From: Spongiihabitans sp963422685
GTDB taxonomy: Bacteria; Pseudomonadota; Gammaproteobacteria; Arenicellales; Poriferihabitantaceae
Direction of reading: 5' to 3'
Assembly (NCBI GenBank): GCA_963422685.1
Contig: OY730442.1
Span: forward strand, 620,001 to 684,000
DNA length: 64,000 nucleotides
Shown here: positions 56,748-64,000 of the stretch, one piece after another
How the letters are laid out: every line of letters begins with the position of its first letter
How positions within the stretch are numbered: the stretch's first letter is position 1
Notes under the pieces: generated by a model
Seen by the model: only the letters and a program-made list of their open reading frames with translations
The model's database searches: none
Told to the model about the DNA's origin: nothing
Translations under genes and position numbers: made by a program

Positions 56748-57995
56748 TCAGACAGCACCGGATTCCCTGATTAACGAAATTTCCTCCTCGGAATAACCGA
56801 GCACCTGGTCCAGGACTTGGTCGGTATGTTCCCCAAGCAACGGAGACCGCGCCACATCCACCGCAGAATCAGACAACTTGATTGGGCAGCCTACGGTCAA
56901 ATACCTGCCTCTTTGCGGATGGTCCACCGCCACTATGGTTCCGGTTTCCCGCAGCGACGGCTCTTCGGCCAGCTCCTTCATCGACAGGATTGGCCCCACC
57001 GGGATATTGAGTGGATTGCAAATATCCATCACCTCGAACTTGGTTTTGGTTTTGGTCCATTCTTCAATCGCGCCAAAGATCGCGTTAAGCCGGGGCAGCC
57101 TGGCCGACGGCGTTGCGAAGTCTTTGTCTTCTTTCCATTCCGGCTTCCCGATCAGGTCGCAAATATTTCGCCAAACCGCTGCCTGGGTAATGAAATACGT
57201 GTAGGCATTCGGGTCATCTTCCCATCCTTTACATTTAAGAATGCGGCCGGGCTGCCCGCCCCCGGAATCATTGCCTGCCCGCGGCGTGGCGTCACCAAAC
57301 GCAATACCTTCGCCATGTTGCGAATACTCCGGCAATGGACCACACTGCAAACGCTGCTGATCTCTCAGCTTCACCCGACACAGATTGAGCACGCCGTCCT
57401 GCATGGGCGCGAGGACTTTTTGTCCTCTGCCTGATTTTTCACGCTGGAACAACGCCGTGACGATACCGAGCGCCAGATGTAATCCCGCCCCGGAATCGCC
57501 AATCTGCGCCCCCGTCACCAATGGCGGGCCGTCCAGAAAACCCGTTGTTGACGCAGCCCCACCGGCGCACTGCGCCACGTTTTCGTATACCTTGCATTCT
57601 GCATAAGGACCGGGGCCAAATCCCTTGACCGAAGCCATAATCATGCGCGGGTTTAAGGCTTGAATGTGCTGCCAGGTAAAACCCATTCTATCCAGCGCAC
57701 CCGGCGCGAAATTCTCAACCATCACATCGCAGGTTTTTACCAGGCGCTCCAGCACGGCTTTTCCCTGCGGGGTTTTGGTATTCAGGGTAAGCGAGCGCTT
57801 ATTGTGATTAAGCATGGTGAAATAAAGCGAGTCGGCGCCTTCCACATCAACCAGTTGCCTGCGTGTGGCGTCACCCACACCCGGGCGCTCCACCTTGATC
57901 ACGTCTGCACCAAACCAGGCAAGCAACTGGGTACAGGTGGGCCCTGATTGTACGTGGGTGAAGTCGAGTATTTTTATGCCTTCAAGTGCCTTCAT
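56748..57995 (-). CDS. frc: Formyl-CoA:oxalate CoA-transferase-like family III CoA-transferase
   Basis: 415 residues that follow the Oxalobacter Frc sequence closely: ILDFTHVQSGPTCTQ at the start, VKVYENVAQ-type segment YENVAQCAGGAASTTGFLDG, the catalytic Asp in GAQIGDSGAGLHL (~170), MQDGVLNLCRVKLRDQQRL, and GGGQPGRILKCKGWE. It transfers CoA from formyl-CoA (or another donor) to a small carboxylate. Neighbours are a TPP enzyme that could make formyl-CoA and a carboxylate transporter. The exact acid may be oxalate or a 2-hydroxyacid. Confidence 0.87.
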   Translation of the reverse strand: MKALEGIKILDFTHVQSGPTCTQLLAWFGADVIKVERPGVGDATRRQLVDVEGADSLYFTMLNHNKRSLTLNTKTPQGKAVLERLVKTCDVMVENFAPGALDRMGFTWQHIQALNPRMIMASVKGFGPGPYAECKVYENVAQCAGGAASTTGFLDGPPLVTGAQIGDSGAGLHLALGIVTALFQREKSGRGQKVLAPMQDGVLNLCRVKLRDQQRLQCGPLPEYSQHGEGIAFGDATPRAGNDSGGGQPGRILKCKGWEDDPNAYTYFITQAAVWRNICDLIGKPEWKEDKDFATPSARLPRLNAIFGAIEEWTKTKTKFEVMDICNPLNIPVGPILSMKELAEEPSLRETGTIVAVDHPQRGRYLTVGCPIKLSDSAVDVARSPLLGEHTDQVLDQVLGYSEEEISLIRESGAV

Positions 57996-58065
57996 TTTTT
58001 TACTCCAAAAGACAGTGATTTATAAACCCGGGCTGTTCAGAAAAAGTCCACAAAGACCGCAGATT

Positions 58066-59802
58066 TTATTTATACATGGTTTGCGCTTTGGTGCCTGGCG
58101 CATATTCATCCGGGTCCACCCAAACATTGACTACGGCACATTTCCCGGTTTTGGCGATGGCGGCCCGGGCGCGCTGAAGTGCTGGCTGGATGTCTTTGGC
58201 CTGGTGTACTTCTTCGCCATAGCCGCCGATCATTTCCCCAAACCTGCCAAAAGGAATATCACCCAGCTTGTTACCCACATTGCCCCGCTCCCGGCCATAC
58301 TTGGCGAGCTGGCCATAACGAATTTGATTCATGTGAGAATTGTTTCCCACGATTGCCAGATAAGGCGCGCCGAAACGCTGGGATGTTTCCATGTCAAATG
58401 CCGTCATTCCGAACGAACCATCACCATAAAGACAGACCACCTCTTTATCAGGATTGGCCAATTTTGCCGCCATGGAAAATCCGGTGCCCACGCCGAGCGA
58501 ACCCAATGCACCGGGGTCCATCCACTGACCGGGCTTTCTGGGCCGCACCGCCTGGGCCGAAATGGTGACGATATCGCCGCCATCACCGATATAAATCGTA
58601 TCTTCATCCAGGAATTGATTGATCTCATAGGCAAGACGGTAGGGATGGATCGGGTTTTGCCCGGTGGTAAACACCGGCATCAGCTTCTCGAGTTTGGTGG
58701 TCTCAATGTCTCGCAGCGCTTTCATCCAGGCCTGACGCGCACTTCTTGCGCCGCAGTCTATCCGGCCCGACGCGGCCTGCTCTACAGCGGCCAGAATCGC
58801 GCCCGGGTCGCCAGCCAGCCCAAGGTTGATGGCACGATTCTTGCCCACGGTCGCGTAGCTTTGATCGATTTGCACCAGCGTGGCCTGATTTGAAATGCGT
58901 TTTCCATAGCCCATGCGAAAATCGAATGGCGTACCGACAATGAGAATGACGTCCGCATTCTTAAAAGCATCGCTGCGAGTTCGATCAAAGTGATGCGGGT
59001 CACCTTGGGGCAACATGCCCCGGCTGGCTCCGTTCATATACGCCGGAATATCCAGTGCCCGTATCAGGCTGATCGCCTCATTATGCCCCTGACTTGCCCA
59101 TACCTGTTGGCCGAACAGCACCGCGGGGCGCTCAGCTTTACGCAAAATGTCGGCCAGCTTTTCGATGTCCGCCGGATCGCCTGTGGAACGCACCGAGGCG
59201 CGATAGGATCCCGGTTGCGGTATGACTGCGGATTCCACCGGGATCTCACGGTCGAGTACATCTCTGGGAATCTCAAGGTATGACGGGCCGTAAGCGCCGC
59301 TAAAGCACTCCCGGGCCGCCATCGACACCATGTCTGCGACGCGCTCGGTGGAAAAAACCCCGGAGGAGAATTTGGTAATGGGCGTCATCATATCGACATG
59401 GGGCAAATCCTGGAGCGAACCCATTTTATGCTGGGTCAGGGAGCTTTGGCCGCCGATATGCAGAACCGGACTTTCGGAACGAAACGCAGTGGCGACACCA
59501 GTCATGGCATTGGTGCAGCCCGGCCCGGCTGTGGTTACCACACAACCCAGTCTGCCCGTTTGCCGGGCATAGCCATCGGCCGCATGGGCGGCGGTTTGTT
59601 CGTGTCGGACATCTACTATGCGGATACCTTCATCAATACAACCATCATAGATATCAATAATGTGCCCGCCACAAAGGGTGAAGATCGTATCTACGCCTTC
59701 GTGCTTCAGCGCCCTGGCAACAAGATGCCCACCGGAAATGACGCTGCCACTTTTATCTTTTCTTGCCAGGGTGTCGGTTGCGGTATCCACGGGTCTATTC
59801 AT
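58066..59802 (-). CDS. Thiamine pyrophosphate enzyme, ILVBL/2-hydroxyacyl-CoA lyase-like (or oxalyl-CoA decarboxylase role)
   Basis: 578 residues with the three TPP-enzyme domains: an N-terminal PYR domain with the catalytic Glu in DVRHEQTAAHAADGYAR, a central Rossmann domain, and the PP domain with the Mg/TPP motif YGDGSFGMTAFDMETSQRFG ending in NN. The start (GGHLVARALKHEGVDTIFTLCGGH) is closer to ILVBL/HACL2 than to canonical Oxc. With an Frc-like partner, cleavage of an acyl-CoA to formyl-CoA plus CO2 or an aldehyde is expected (inference). Acetolactate synthase is disfavoured because no ilvN is adjacent. Confidence 0.82.
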   Translation of the reverse strand: MNRPVDTATDTLARKDKSGSVISGGHLVARALKHEGVDTIFTLCGGHIIDIYDGCIDEGIRIVDVRHEQTAAHAADGYARQTGRLGCVVTTAGPGCTNAMTGVATAFRSESPVLHIGGQSSLTQHKMGSLQDLPHVDMMTPITKFSSGVFSTERVADMVSMAARECFSGAYGPSYLEIPRDVLDREIPVESAVIPQPGSYRASVRSTGDPADIEKLADILRKAERPAVLFGQQVWASQGHNEAISLIRALDIPAYMNGASRGMLPQGDPHHFDRTRSDAFKNADVILIVGTPFDFRMGYGKRISNQATLVQIDQSYATVGKNRAINLGLAGDPGAILAAVEQAASGRIDCGARSARQAWMKALRDIETTKLEKLMPVFTTGQNPIHPYRLAYEINQFLDEDTIYIGDGGDIVTISAQAVRPRKPGQWMDPGALGSLGVGTGFSMAAKLANPDKEVVCLYGDGSFGMTAFDMETSQRFGAPYLAIVGNNSHMNQIRYGQLAKYGRERGNVGNKLGDIPFGRFGEMIGGYGEEVHQAKDIQPALQRARAAIAKTGKCAVVNVWVDPDEYAPGTKAQTMYK

Positions 59803-59867
59803 TCTAAAACCTCAAAATTACGTCTCAATTGTTAAAAAATATTTGGTTGAACCGGGGGCGGGCCCGG

Positions 59868-60554
59868 TCAGTCCAGATAATCCACGTACTGCCGGACATG
59901 GTCAGCTAGATACATGGCATGTTCTGTTACCAGCCGCTCCGACCGGGTGGCATCGCGCGACTCGATGGCCTCGATAATCCGCATATGATCAATTATGCTT
60001 TCCGCCGCGCGGTCCCGTTCTCCGATGGTTTTTCGGCGAATTGCCCGCATATGGATAAACAGGCCGTCGGTTATCTCAATCAGCAGCTTGCATTTGCTAA
60101 GCTGCATCATTCGCTGGTGAAACTCGATGTTGGTTTGGGAATATTCATCAATACGGGCCTTGGGTTGATTATGGTCATCGAATGTTGCAAACATAGACCG
60201 CATTGACGCTATTTCTGCATCGGTCGCATTATCTACAGCCATTCTTGCGGCCATGCCCTCCAGCGCCGCCCATACTGAAATGATCTCAAGAATTTCCCGT
60301 TTGGTTTTTCTGACCACGAACGAACCGCGTCGGGGATAGGAAACAACCAGCCCCTCGCGTTCCAGATACATAATCGCCTCCCGAATCGGAGTCCGGCTCA
60401 CCTCCAGTTGTTCGGCCAGCATACGCTCATCCAGCCGCGGCGGCTCTTCACCGCTGTAAATATCCATTTCCGCAATCGCCTCTCTGAGCGCTTCATAGAC
60501 TTTATCCTTGAGTACTGGACTGGCCACAATCGGGCGTAATTTTACGGCTGACAT
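59868..60554 (-). CDS. GntR family (FCD type) transcriptional regulator
   Basis: 228 residues from the ATG at 60554. The N-terminal winged helix has LKDKVYEALREAIAEMDIYSGE and RMLAEQLEVSRTPIREAIMYLEREGLV. The C-terminal FCD domain carries metal/ligand residues (His in IEFHQRMM, and the later DHMRIIEAIESRDATRSERLVTEH). It lies between transporter and enzyme genes of the same direction and is the likely carboxylate sensor for both. Confidence 0.9.
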   Translation of the reverse strand: MSAVKLRPIVASPVLKDKVYEALREAIAEMDIYSGEEPPRLDERMLAEQLEVSRTPIREAIMYLEREGLVVSYPRRGSFVVRKTKREILEIISVWAALEGMAARMAVDNATDAEIASMRSMFATFDDHNQPKARIDEYSQTNIEFHQRMMQLSKCKLLIEITDGLFIHMRAIRRKTIGERDRAAESIIDHMRIIEAIESRDATRSERLVTEHAMYLADHVRQYVDYLD

Positions 60555-60590
60555 ATTCAAGTATCCCGTTGTAACTCTCCCGGGCCTTAA

Positions 60591-62120
60591 CTATTGGTCT
60601 TGACCGCTGACGGCGGCTTTTGCACGTTTCTTCTTCAGATACTTCTGCACAACCGGATAACTGATAAGCGCAAACGCGAGAAACATGCAAACAGCGGCAA
60701 TAGGACGTTCAAAAAATGTGATTACCTCGCCATGCGAAGCGAGCAGGGATTGCCGGAGCGAGCGCTCTGCCAGCGGCCCCAGCACAATTGCCAATACTGC
60801 CGGGGCAACCGGGTAATTCAATTTTCGCAGCAGGTAGCCGACGATTCCAAACAGCAGCATGAGCCATACATCGTGCATGGTCTGGGTGGGTGCGTATCCG
60901 CCGACCACACACAGCACATAAATGGTGGGCGCAAGGATGGTAAACGGCAGCGTCAGGACCCGAACGAAAAGCGGAATAAACGCGATATTAATCAGCAGGG
61001 TAACAAAGTTTGCGATATACAGGGAACCGATCAATCCCCAAACGAAACCCGGGTGTTCACTGAATAGCAAGGGGCCCGGCCTGAGTCCCCAGATAATCAT
61101 CCCACCCAGTAAAATCGCCGTGGTGGGAGAGCCGGGAATACCCAGGGTGATCATGGGCAGCATGGAACCGGTGGAGGCGGCGTTATTGGCCGCTTCCGGG
61201 GCGGCCACCCCGGCAATGTTGCCTTTGCCGAAGGTATCGGGCTGTTTCGAGAAGGTTTTCGCTAACCCGTAAGACATCAGGGAAGCGGGGGTGGCGCCAG
61301 CGGCGGGCAGGGTACCGACAAAATAACCAATGAACGATCCAAGTGCGGTGGTGCCAAGATAGGTTTTAACATCCCTGATATTATCAATCAGGTTTTTTAC
61401 CGACATGCGCACGTTATGCACCGCGACTTCGCCCTTGGTCGTCTCCAGCGTCCACAGCATTTCACCGATGCCGTAAATTCCGATGGCGAGTACCAGAAAG
61501 TTCACACCGTGAAGAAACCCGGACAGATCACCGAAGATCAGTCTTGGCTGGCCGGATATGATGTCCAAACCCACTGTGGCCAATACCAGCCCAATCAATA
61601 TGGAAAAAATAGTCTTGGGTATATCGTCACCGCCCAGCCCGATAAATGTGGCAAAAGCCAGCACCATCAGGGAAAATTCTTCCGGGGGGCCAAACTTCAG
61701 CGCGAACTGTGCAAGCGGTGGTGCAAACAGGGTAAACAGGATCACGGAAATTGTGCCACCGATGAATGACGCAATCGCCGCCGCGACCAGCGCTTTATCG
61801 GCTTTTCCTGTCTGGGCCAGAGGCCTTCCATCAAACACCGTGGCCACTGCGGTGGATGCGCCGGGAATGCCCAGAGTGATGGAACTGATCGCACCGCCAT
61901 ACATTGCACCGTAGTAAATCGCGGCCAGAAATATAATGGCAGCGGTGGGCGGCACCAGAAAAGTGATGGGCAAAAGTATGGCCACACCATTCACCGAACC
62001 AAGCCCCGGCATAGCACCGACCAGCAAGCCAATGGTGCAGCCCAGCACAATCATCATGAGATTCACCGGCTCCAGGGCCTGGAGTATTCCCGCGCCGAGT
62101 AAGGTGAGTATGGAATCCAC
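60591..62120 (-). CDS. tctA: Tripartite tricarboxylate transporter large permease (TctA)
   Basis: 509 residues with about 12 hydrophobic segments. Duplicated glycine-rich motifs (GLLVGAMPGLGSVNGVAILLP near the N-terminus; GTLPAAGATPASLMSYGLAK and GNIAGVAAPEAANNAASTGSMLP in the middle) are the TctA signature. It forms the main channel with TctB and receives substrate from TctC. Confidence 0.95.
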   Translation of the reverse strand: MDSILTLLGAGILQALEPVNLMMIVLGCTIGLLVGAMPGLGSVNGVAILLPITFLVPPTAAIIFLAAIYYGAMYGGAISSITLGIPGASTAVATVFDGRPLAQTGKADKALVAAAIASFIGGTISVILFTLFAPPLAQFALKFGPPEEFSLMVLAFATFIGLGGDDIPKTIFSILIGLVLATVGLDIISGQPRLIFGDLSGFLHGVNFLVLAIGIYGIGEMLWTLETTKGEVAVHNVRMSVKNLIDNIRDVKTYLGTTALGSFIGYFVGTLPAAGATPASLMSYGLAKTFSKQPDTFGKGNIAGVAAPEAANNAASTGSMLPMITLGIPGSPTTAILLGGMIIWGLRPGPLLFSEHPGFVWGLIGSLYIANFVTLLINIAFIPLFVRVLTLPFTILAPTIYVLCVVGGYAPTQTMHDVWLMLLFGIVGYLLRKLNYPVAPAVLAIVLGPLAERSLRQSLLASHGEVITFFERPIAAVCMFLAFALISYPVVQKYLKKKRAKAAVSGQDQ

Positions 62121-62193
62121 AGTATTTACCTGGGTTTGAATTCTGTTTGTTGATTATCGTTCAGGCATCGCGCCCGCCAGCCCCTCCGGCCCT

Positions 62194-62700
62194 TCATGAA
62201 TACATCAGATCATAGACAGGATAAAACCAGGGTTCGGTGATTGACTTGGGCAATGGAATTTTCAGCGCCCATTCAAACAAACCGAACACAAATACGGGTA
62301 TGCCAATCATCAGAATGATAGTGAGCGGCCAGGAATGCCGGCCCACGAATTTTAAATAGAACAACAGGAACAACAGTAGAGCGAGGTATATACCGACCAG
62401 GTGAGTCGCCGCCAAAAGGAAGAAAACAGACCCTGCCGATATACCGACCACCTTCAATCTGTCGCCAGTAATATACGGCTCGGTGGACCTGGATTCTGGG
62501 GTAATCCGCCGCACCCATCGATACATCGTTGCAAGAGACGCAAGCAACATACCGGCCGACAACCAGAACGGCCAGGCGCCTGAACCCGGTCCTCTGCCTT
62601 CAATCCAGCCTATATTCAATTCGGCACTCTTGATCATCAGGCCGATAGCGCATAACGCACAAACCACAGCGGTGATTATTTCTGCTGTACGAACAGTCAT
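62194..62700 (-). CDS. tctB: Tripartite tricarboxylate transporter small permease (TctB)
   Basis: 168 residues from the ATG at 62700 (MTVRTAEIITAVVCALC); the frame opens 17 codons earlier but those residues are polar. Four membrane segments, with GPGSGAWPFWLSAGMLLAS in the first loop as in DUF1468/TctB proteins. Lies 73 bases before tctA. Confidence 0.88.
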   Translation of the reverse strand: MTVRTAEIITAVVCALCAIGLMIKSAELNIGWIEGRGPGSGAWPFWLSAGMLLASLATMYRWVRRITPESRSTEPYITGDRLKVVGISAGSVFFLLAATHLVGIYLALLLFLLFYLKFVGRHSWPLTIILMIGIPVFVFGLFEWALKIPLPKSITEPWFYPVYDLMYS

Positions 62701-62785
62701 GGTATGGTCAATGCAGTATTTATTTCTGGTGCAGCGCTGTCTCGTCTTCACCGAGAGCGGGAGGTAAACCGGATAAAAGTTTGAT

Positions 62786-62820
62786 GGATGCGGGGCGCTG
62801 AAAAATGCCGCCCCGCATCC
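62786..62820 (-). terminator. Strong hairpin between tctC and tctB
   Basis: GGATGCGGGGC and GCCCCGCATCC form a perfect 11-bp stem with a 13-base loop, about 80 bases after the tctC stop. On the minus strand only a short T-rich stretch follows, so partial termination or 3'-end protection is likely; this fits the higher need for the binding protein. Confidence 0.6.
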
Positions 62821-62850
62821 AAAAAACCGGTTGACGACTACATAATGTAT

Positions 62851-62878
62851 TAACAGCCCGATGTTAACAGCCCGATGT
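62851..62878. repeat. 14-bp perfect tandem repeat
   Basis: TAACAGCCCGATGT occurs twice without gap between the tctC stop and the hairpin at 62786. Probably slippage. Confidence 0.75.
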
Positions 62879-62902
62879 ATTACAGCCTGCGTAGTCAGAA
62901 TA

Positions 62903-63913
62903 TTACTCGCCAGTGATCGCTGTTGCGCCTACCGACTTGATCAGGTTTTTATGTTTTTCGATTTCAGTCAGATGGTATGCGCCCAGTGCGTCACCAGCCA
63001 GCCATTCTTCACAAGCCAGCCCGTCTTCCACGCAGAAAGTCTGCCATTCTTCCGAGTTAAACAGGGTTGCAAACAGATCAATATACCAGGCCTGCGCATC
63101 TGCTGACATGCCGGGAGGGCCATTAATGGAACGCTGCATATAGTACTCAATGGGATGGCCAAGCTCGGTTGCAGTGGGAATATCGGGGTAGGCCGGAAGT
63201 CTCGCGGCGGTAAACTGAACCAATGGCTTGGTGTTGCCCGCGCGGTAGAATTCATTCTGCTCGGCTGGATTGTTTACCGTAGAGTCAATATGGTTACCCA
63301 CGAGATTCTTGGCAACCGTGCCGCCACCGGGAAAAGGAATATACGTCACTTCATAGCCAAAATGGTTTTCCATCATCGCGGTCAGGATTGAATCTTCCTG
63401 ACCCGACCCGGTTCCACCTACCTTCCAGTCATTACCAGCGGATTTTACCGCCGCAACATAACTGTCCAGGTCAGTAATATCGGATCGGTCCGTATTCACC
63501 CAGAGCAGGAAGTTGTCCAGCGCCATACGCCCAATCGGGGTAAACTGAGTCACGTCCACACCAATACCTTCCTGAATAATAGGTGTTGTGTAAAAGCTGT
63601 TAAGCGTCACTAAAATCGTGTGCTCATCGCCGGCCTTGTCCTGCATGTAACGCAACGCTTCCGCGCCTGAACCGCCTGCCTTGTTTATCGGAATGAAAGG
63701 TCTGGTTGAAAGGTCCTTTTTCTCAATCAGACCCTGCAGCAAACGAGCGATTTGATCAGCTCCACCACCTGCGCCAGCCATGATAATCAACTCAATCGGT
63801 TTTTTCGGTGACCAGTCTGCCATGGCGGTCGCCGAAAATCCGAAAGCAGTGGCAATCGCTACAACCGCAGGCAGTATCACTTTTTTGGTTTTCTTAAATT
63901 TGGTACTCATCAT
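62903..63913 (-). CDS. tctC: Tripartite tricarboxylate transporter binding protein (TctC)
   Basis: 336 residues with a signal peptide (KKTKKVILPAVVAIATAFGF, cleavage near TAMA-DW). The start of the mature protein, WSPKKPIELIIMAGAGGGADQIAR, and the later KVGGTGSGQEDSI and PFPGGGTVAKNLVGNHID are the Bug/TctC ligand-binding signatures. An AGGAGG site (CCTCCT on the plus strand) precedes the ATG. It catches a carboxylate in the periplasm. Confidence 0.93.
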   Translation of the reverse strand: MMSTKFKKTKKVILPAVVAIATAFGFSATAMADWSPKKPIELIIMAGAGGGADQIARLLQGLIEKKDLSTRPFIPINKAGGSGAEALRYMQDKAGDEHTILVTLNSFYTTPIIQEGIGVDVTQFTPIGRMALDNFLLWVNTDRSDITDLDSYVAAVKSAGNDWKVGGTGSGQEDSILTAMMENHFGYEVTYIPFPGGGTVAKNLVGNHIDSTVNNPAEQNEFYRAGNTKPLVQFTAARLPAYPDIPTATELGHPIEYYMQRSINGPPGMSADAQAWYIDLFATLFNSEEWQTFCVEDGLACEEWLAGDALGAYHLTEIEKHKNLIKSVGATAITGE

Positions 63914-64000
63914 AAGTCCTCCTTAGAATTTGGTAATTTACGAGAATGTGGCATTTGGTATACATAATGCCATAATGAATAATAGTCCTCAGCTGCTATG

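Noticed and set aside
58066..59802. Assignment as acetolactate synthase IlvB
   Set aside because: No regulatory subunit nearby, and the Frc-like, formyltransferase and Tct neighbours favour an acyl-CoA lyase or decarboxylase role.

Overview
The window looks like chromosomal DNA of an uncultured proteobacterium, most likely a gammaproteobacterium. This rests on an AceK-type isocitrate dehydrogenase kinase/phosphatase, BipA/TypA, RarA, a tripartite tricarboxylate transporter, boxA-containing rRNA leaders, and a mid-50s percent G+C core that holds AT-rich islands. The genus cannot be told from the sequence alone.

1-10.6 kb is a metabolic block. It holds the 3' end of an M24 peptidase-like gene, a polar amino acid ABC transporter (binding protein, two permeases, ATPase), a YadG/YadH-type ABC-2 exporter, an amidase overlapping a prolyl-hydroxylase-like 2OG-Fe(II) oxygenase, a fatty acid hydroxylase/sterol desaturase and a convergent MFS transporter. 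10.7-12.2 kb holds small orphan genes, including a possible PD-(D/E)XK-like protein and a small lipoprotein.

12.4-27.6 kb is a heavily rearranged defence island. An intact type III-like restriction subunit (Res, 12423-15038) and an intact Mod methyltransferase (23481-25394) are separated by cargo: an SDH/ClpP-fold serine protease-like gene, a Panacea-like/DUF488 protein and its partner, a DUF1828-type pair, a complete type II R-M system, a class 3 lipase, and a TIR plus membrane protein pair. A NYN-domain nuclease lies further right. Remnants lie between the cargo blocks: three extra decayed copies of the Res C-terminus, three broken copies of Mod and a broken copy of the lipase. The cargo repeatedly begins directly behind a Res tail, which suggests cassette turnover by recombination between mod/res copies. 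The last Res tail ends exactly where a MATE efflux gene ends (27.6 kb).

27.6-35.2 kb returns to chromosomal genes: MATE, a homocysteine methyltransferase fused to a SAM methyltransferase, rarA with a non-AUG start, a 0.64-kb IS5-like remnant with intact terminal repeats, a glutathione transferase, a HEPN protein and a 2Fe-2S ferredoxin.

35.6-40 kb is an rRNA operon on the minus strand, read promoter, leader with boxA, tRNA-Ala(TGC), spacer boxA, 23S, 5S, terminator. It contains no 16S gene and no tRNA-Ile between promoter and tRNA-Ala.

40.1-54.4 kb holds a GNAT enzyme, a PuuB/DAO-like amine oxidoreductase divergent from an MttB-family methyltransferase, an NCS2 permease, a TPR protein, a double-GFA protein, an ArsR repressor with its permease (two matching operator palindromes), typA, an FAH-family hydrolase and aceK. 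54.6-63.9 kb is a minus-strand cluster: tripartite tricarboxylate transporter (tctC, tctB, tctA), GntR regulator, an ILVBL/2-hydroxyacyl-CoA-lyase-like TPP enzyme, formyl-CoA:oxalate CoA-transferase (frc-like), a formyltransferase and a PanE-like ketoacid reductase. Together these look like uptake and CoA-dependent C1 cleavage of a small carboxylate, for example oxalate or a 2-hydroxyacid.
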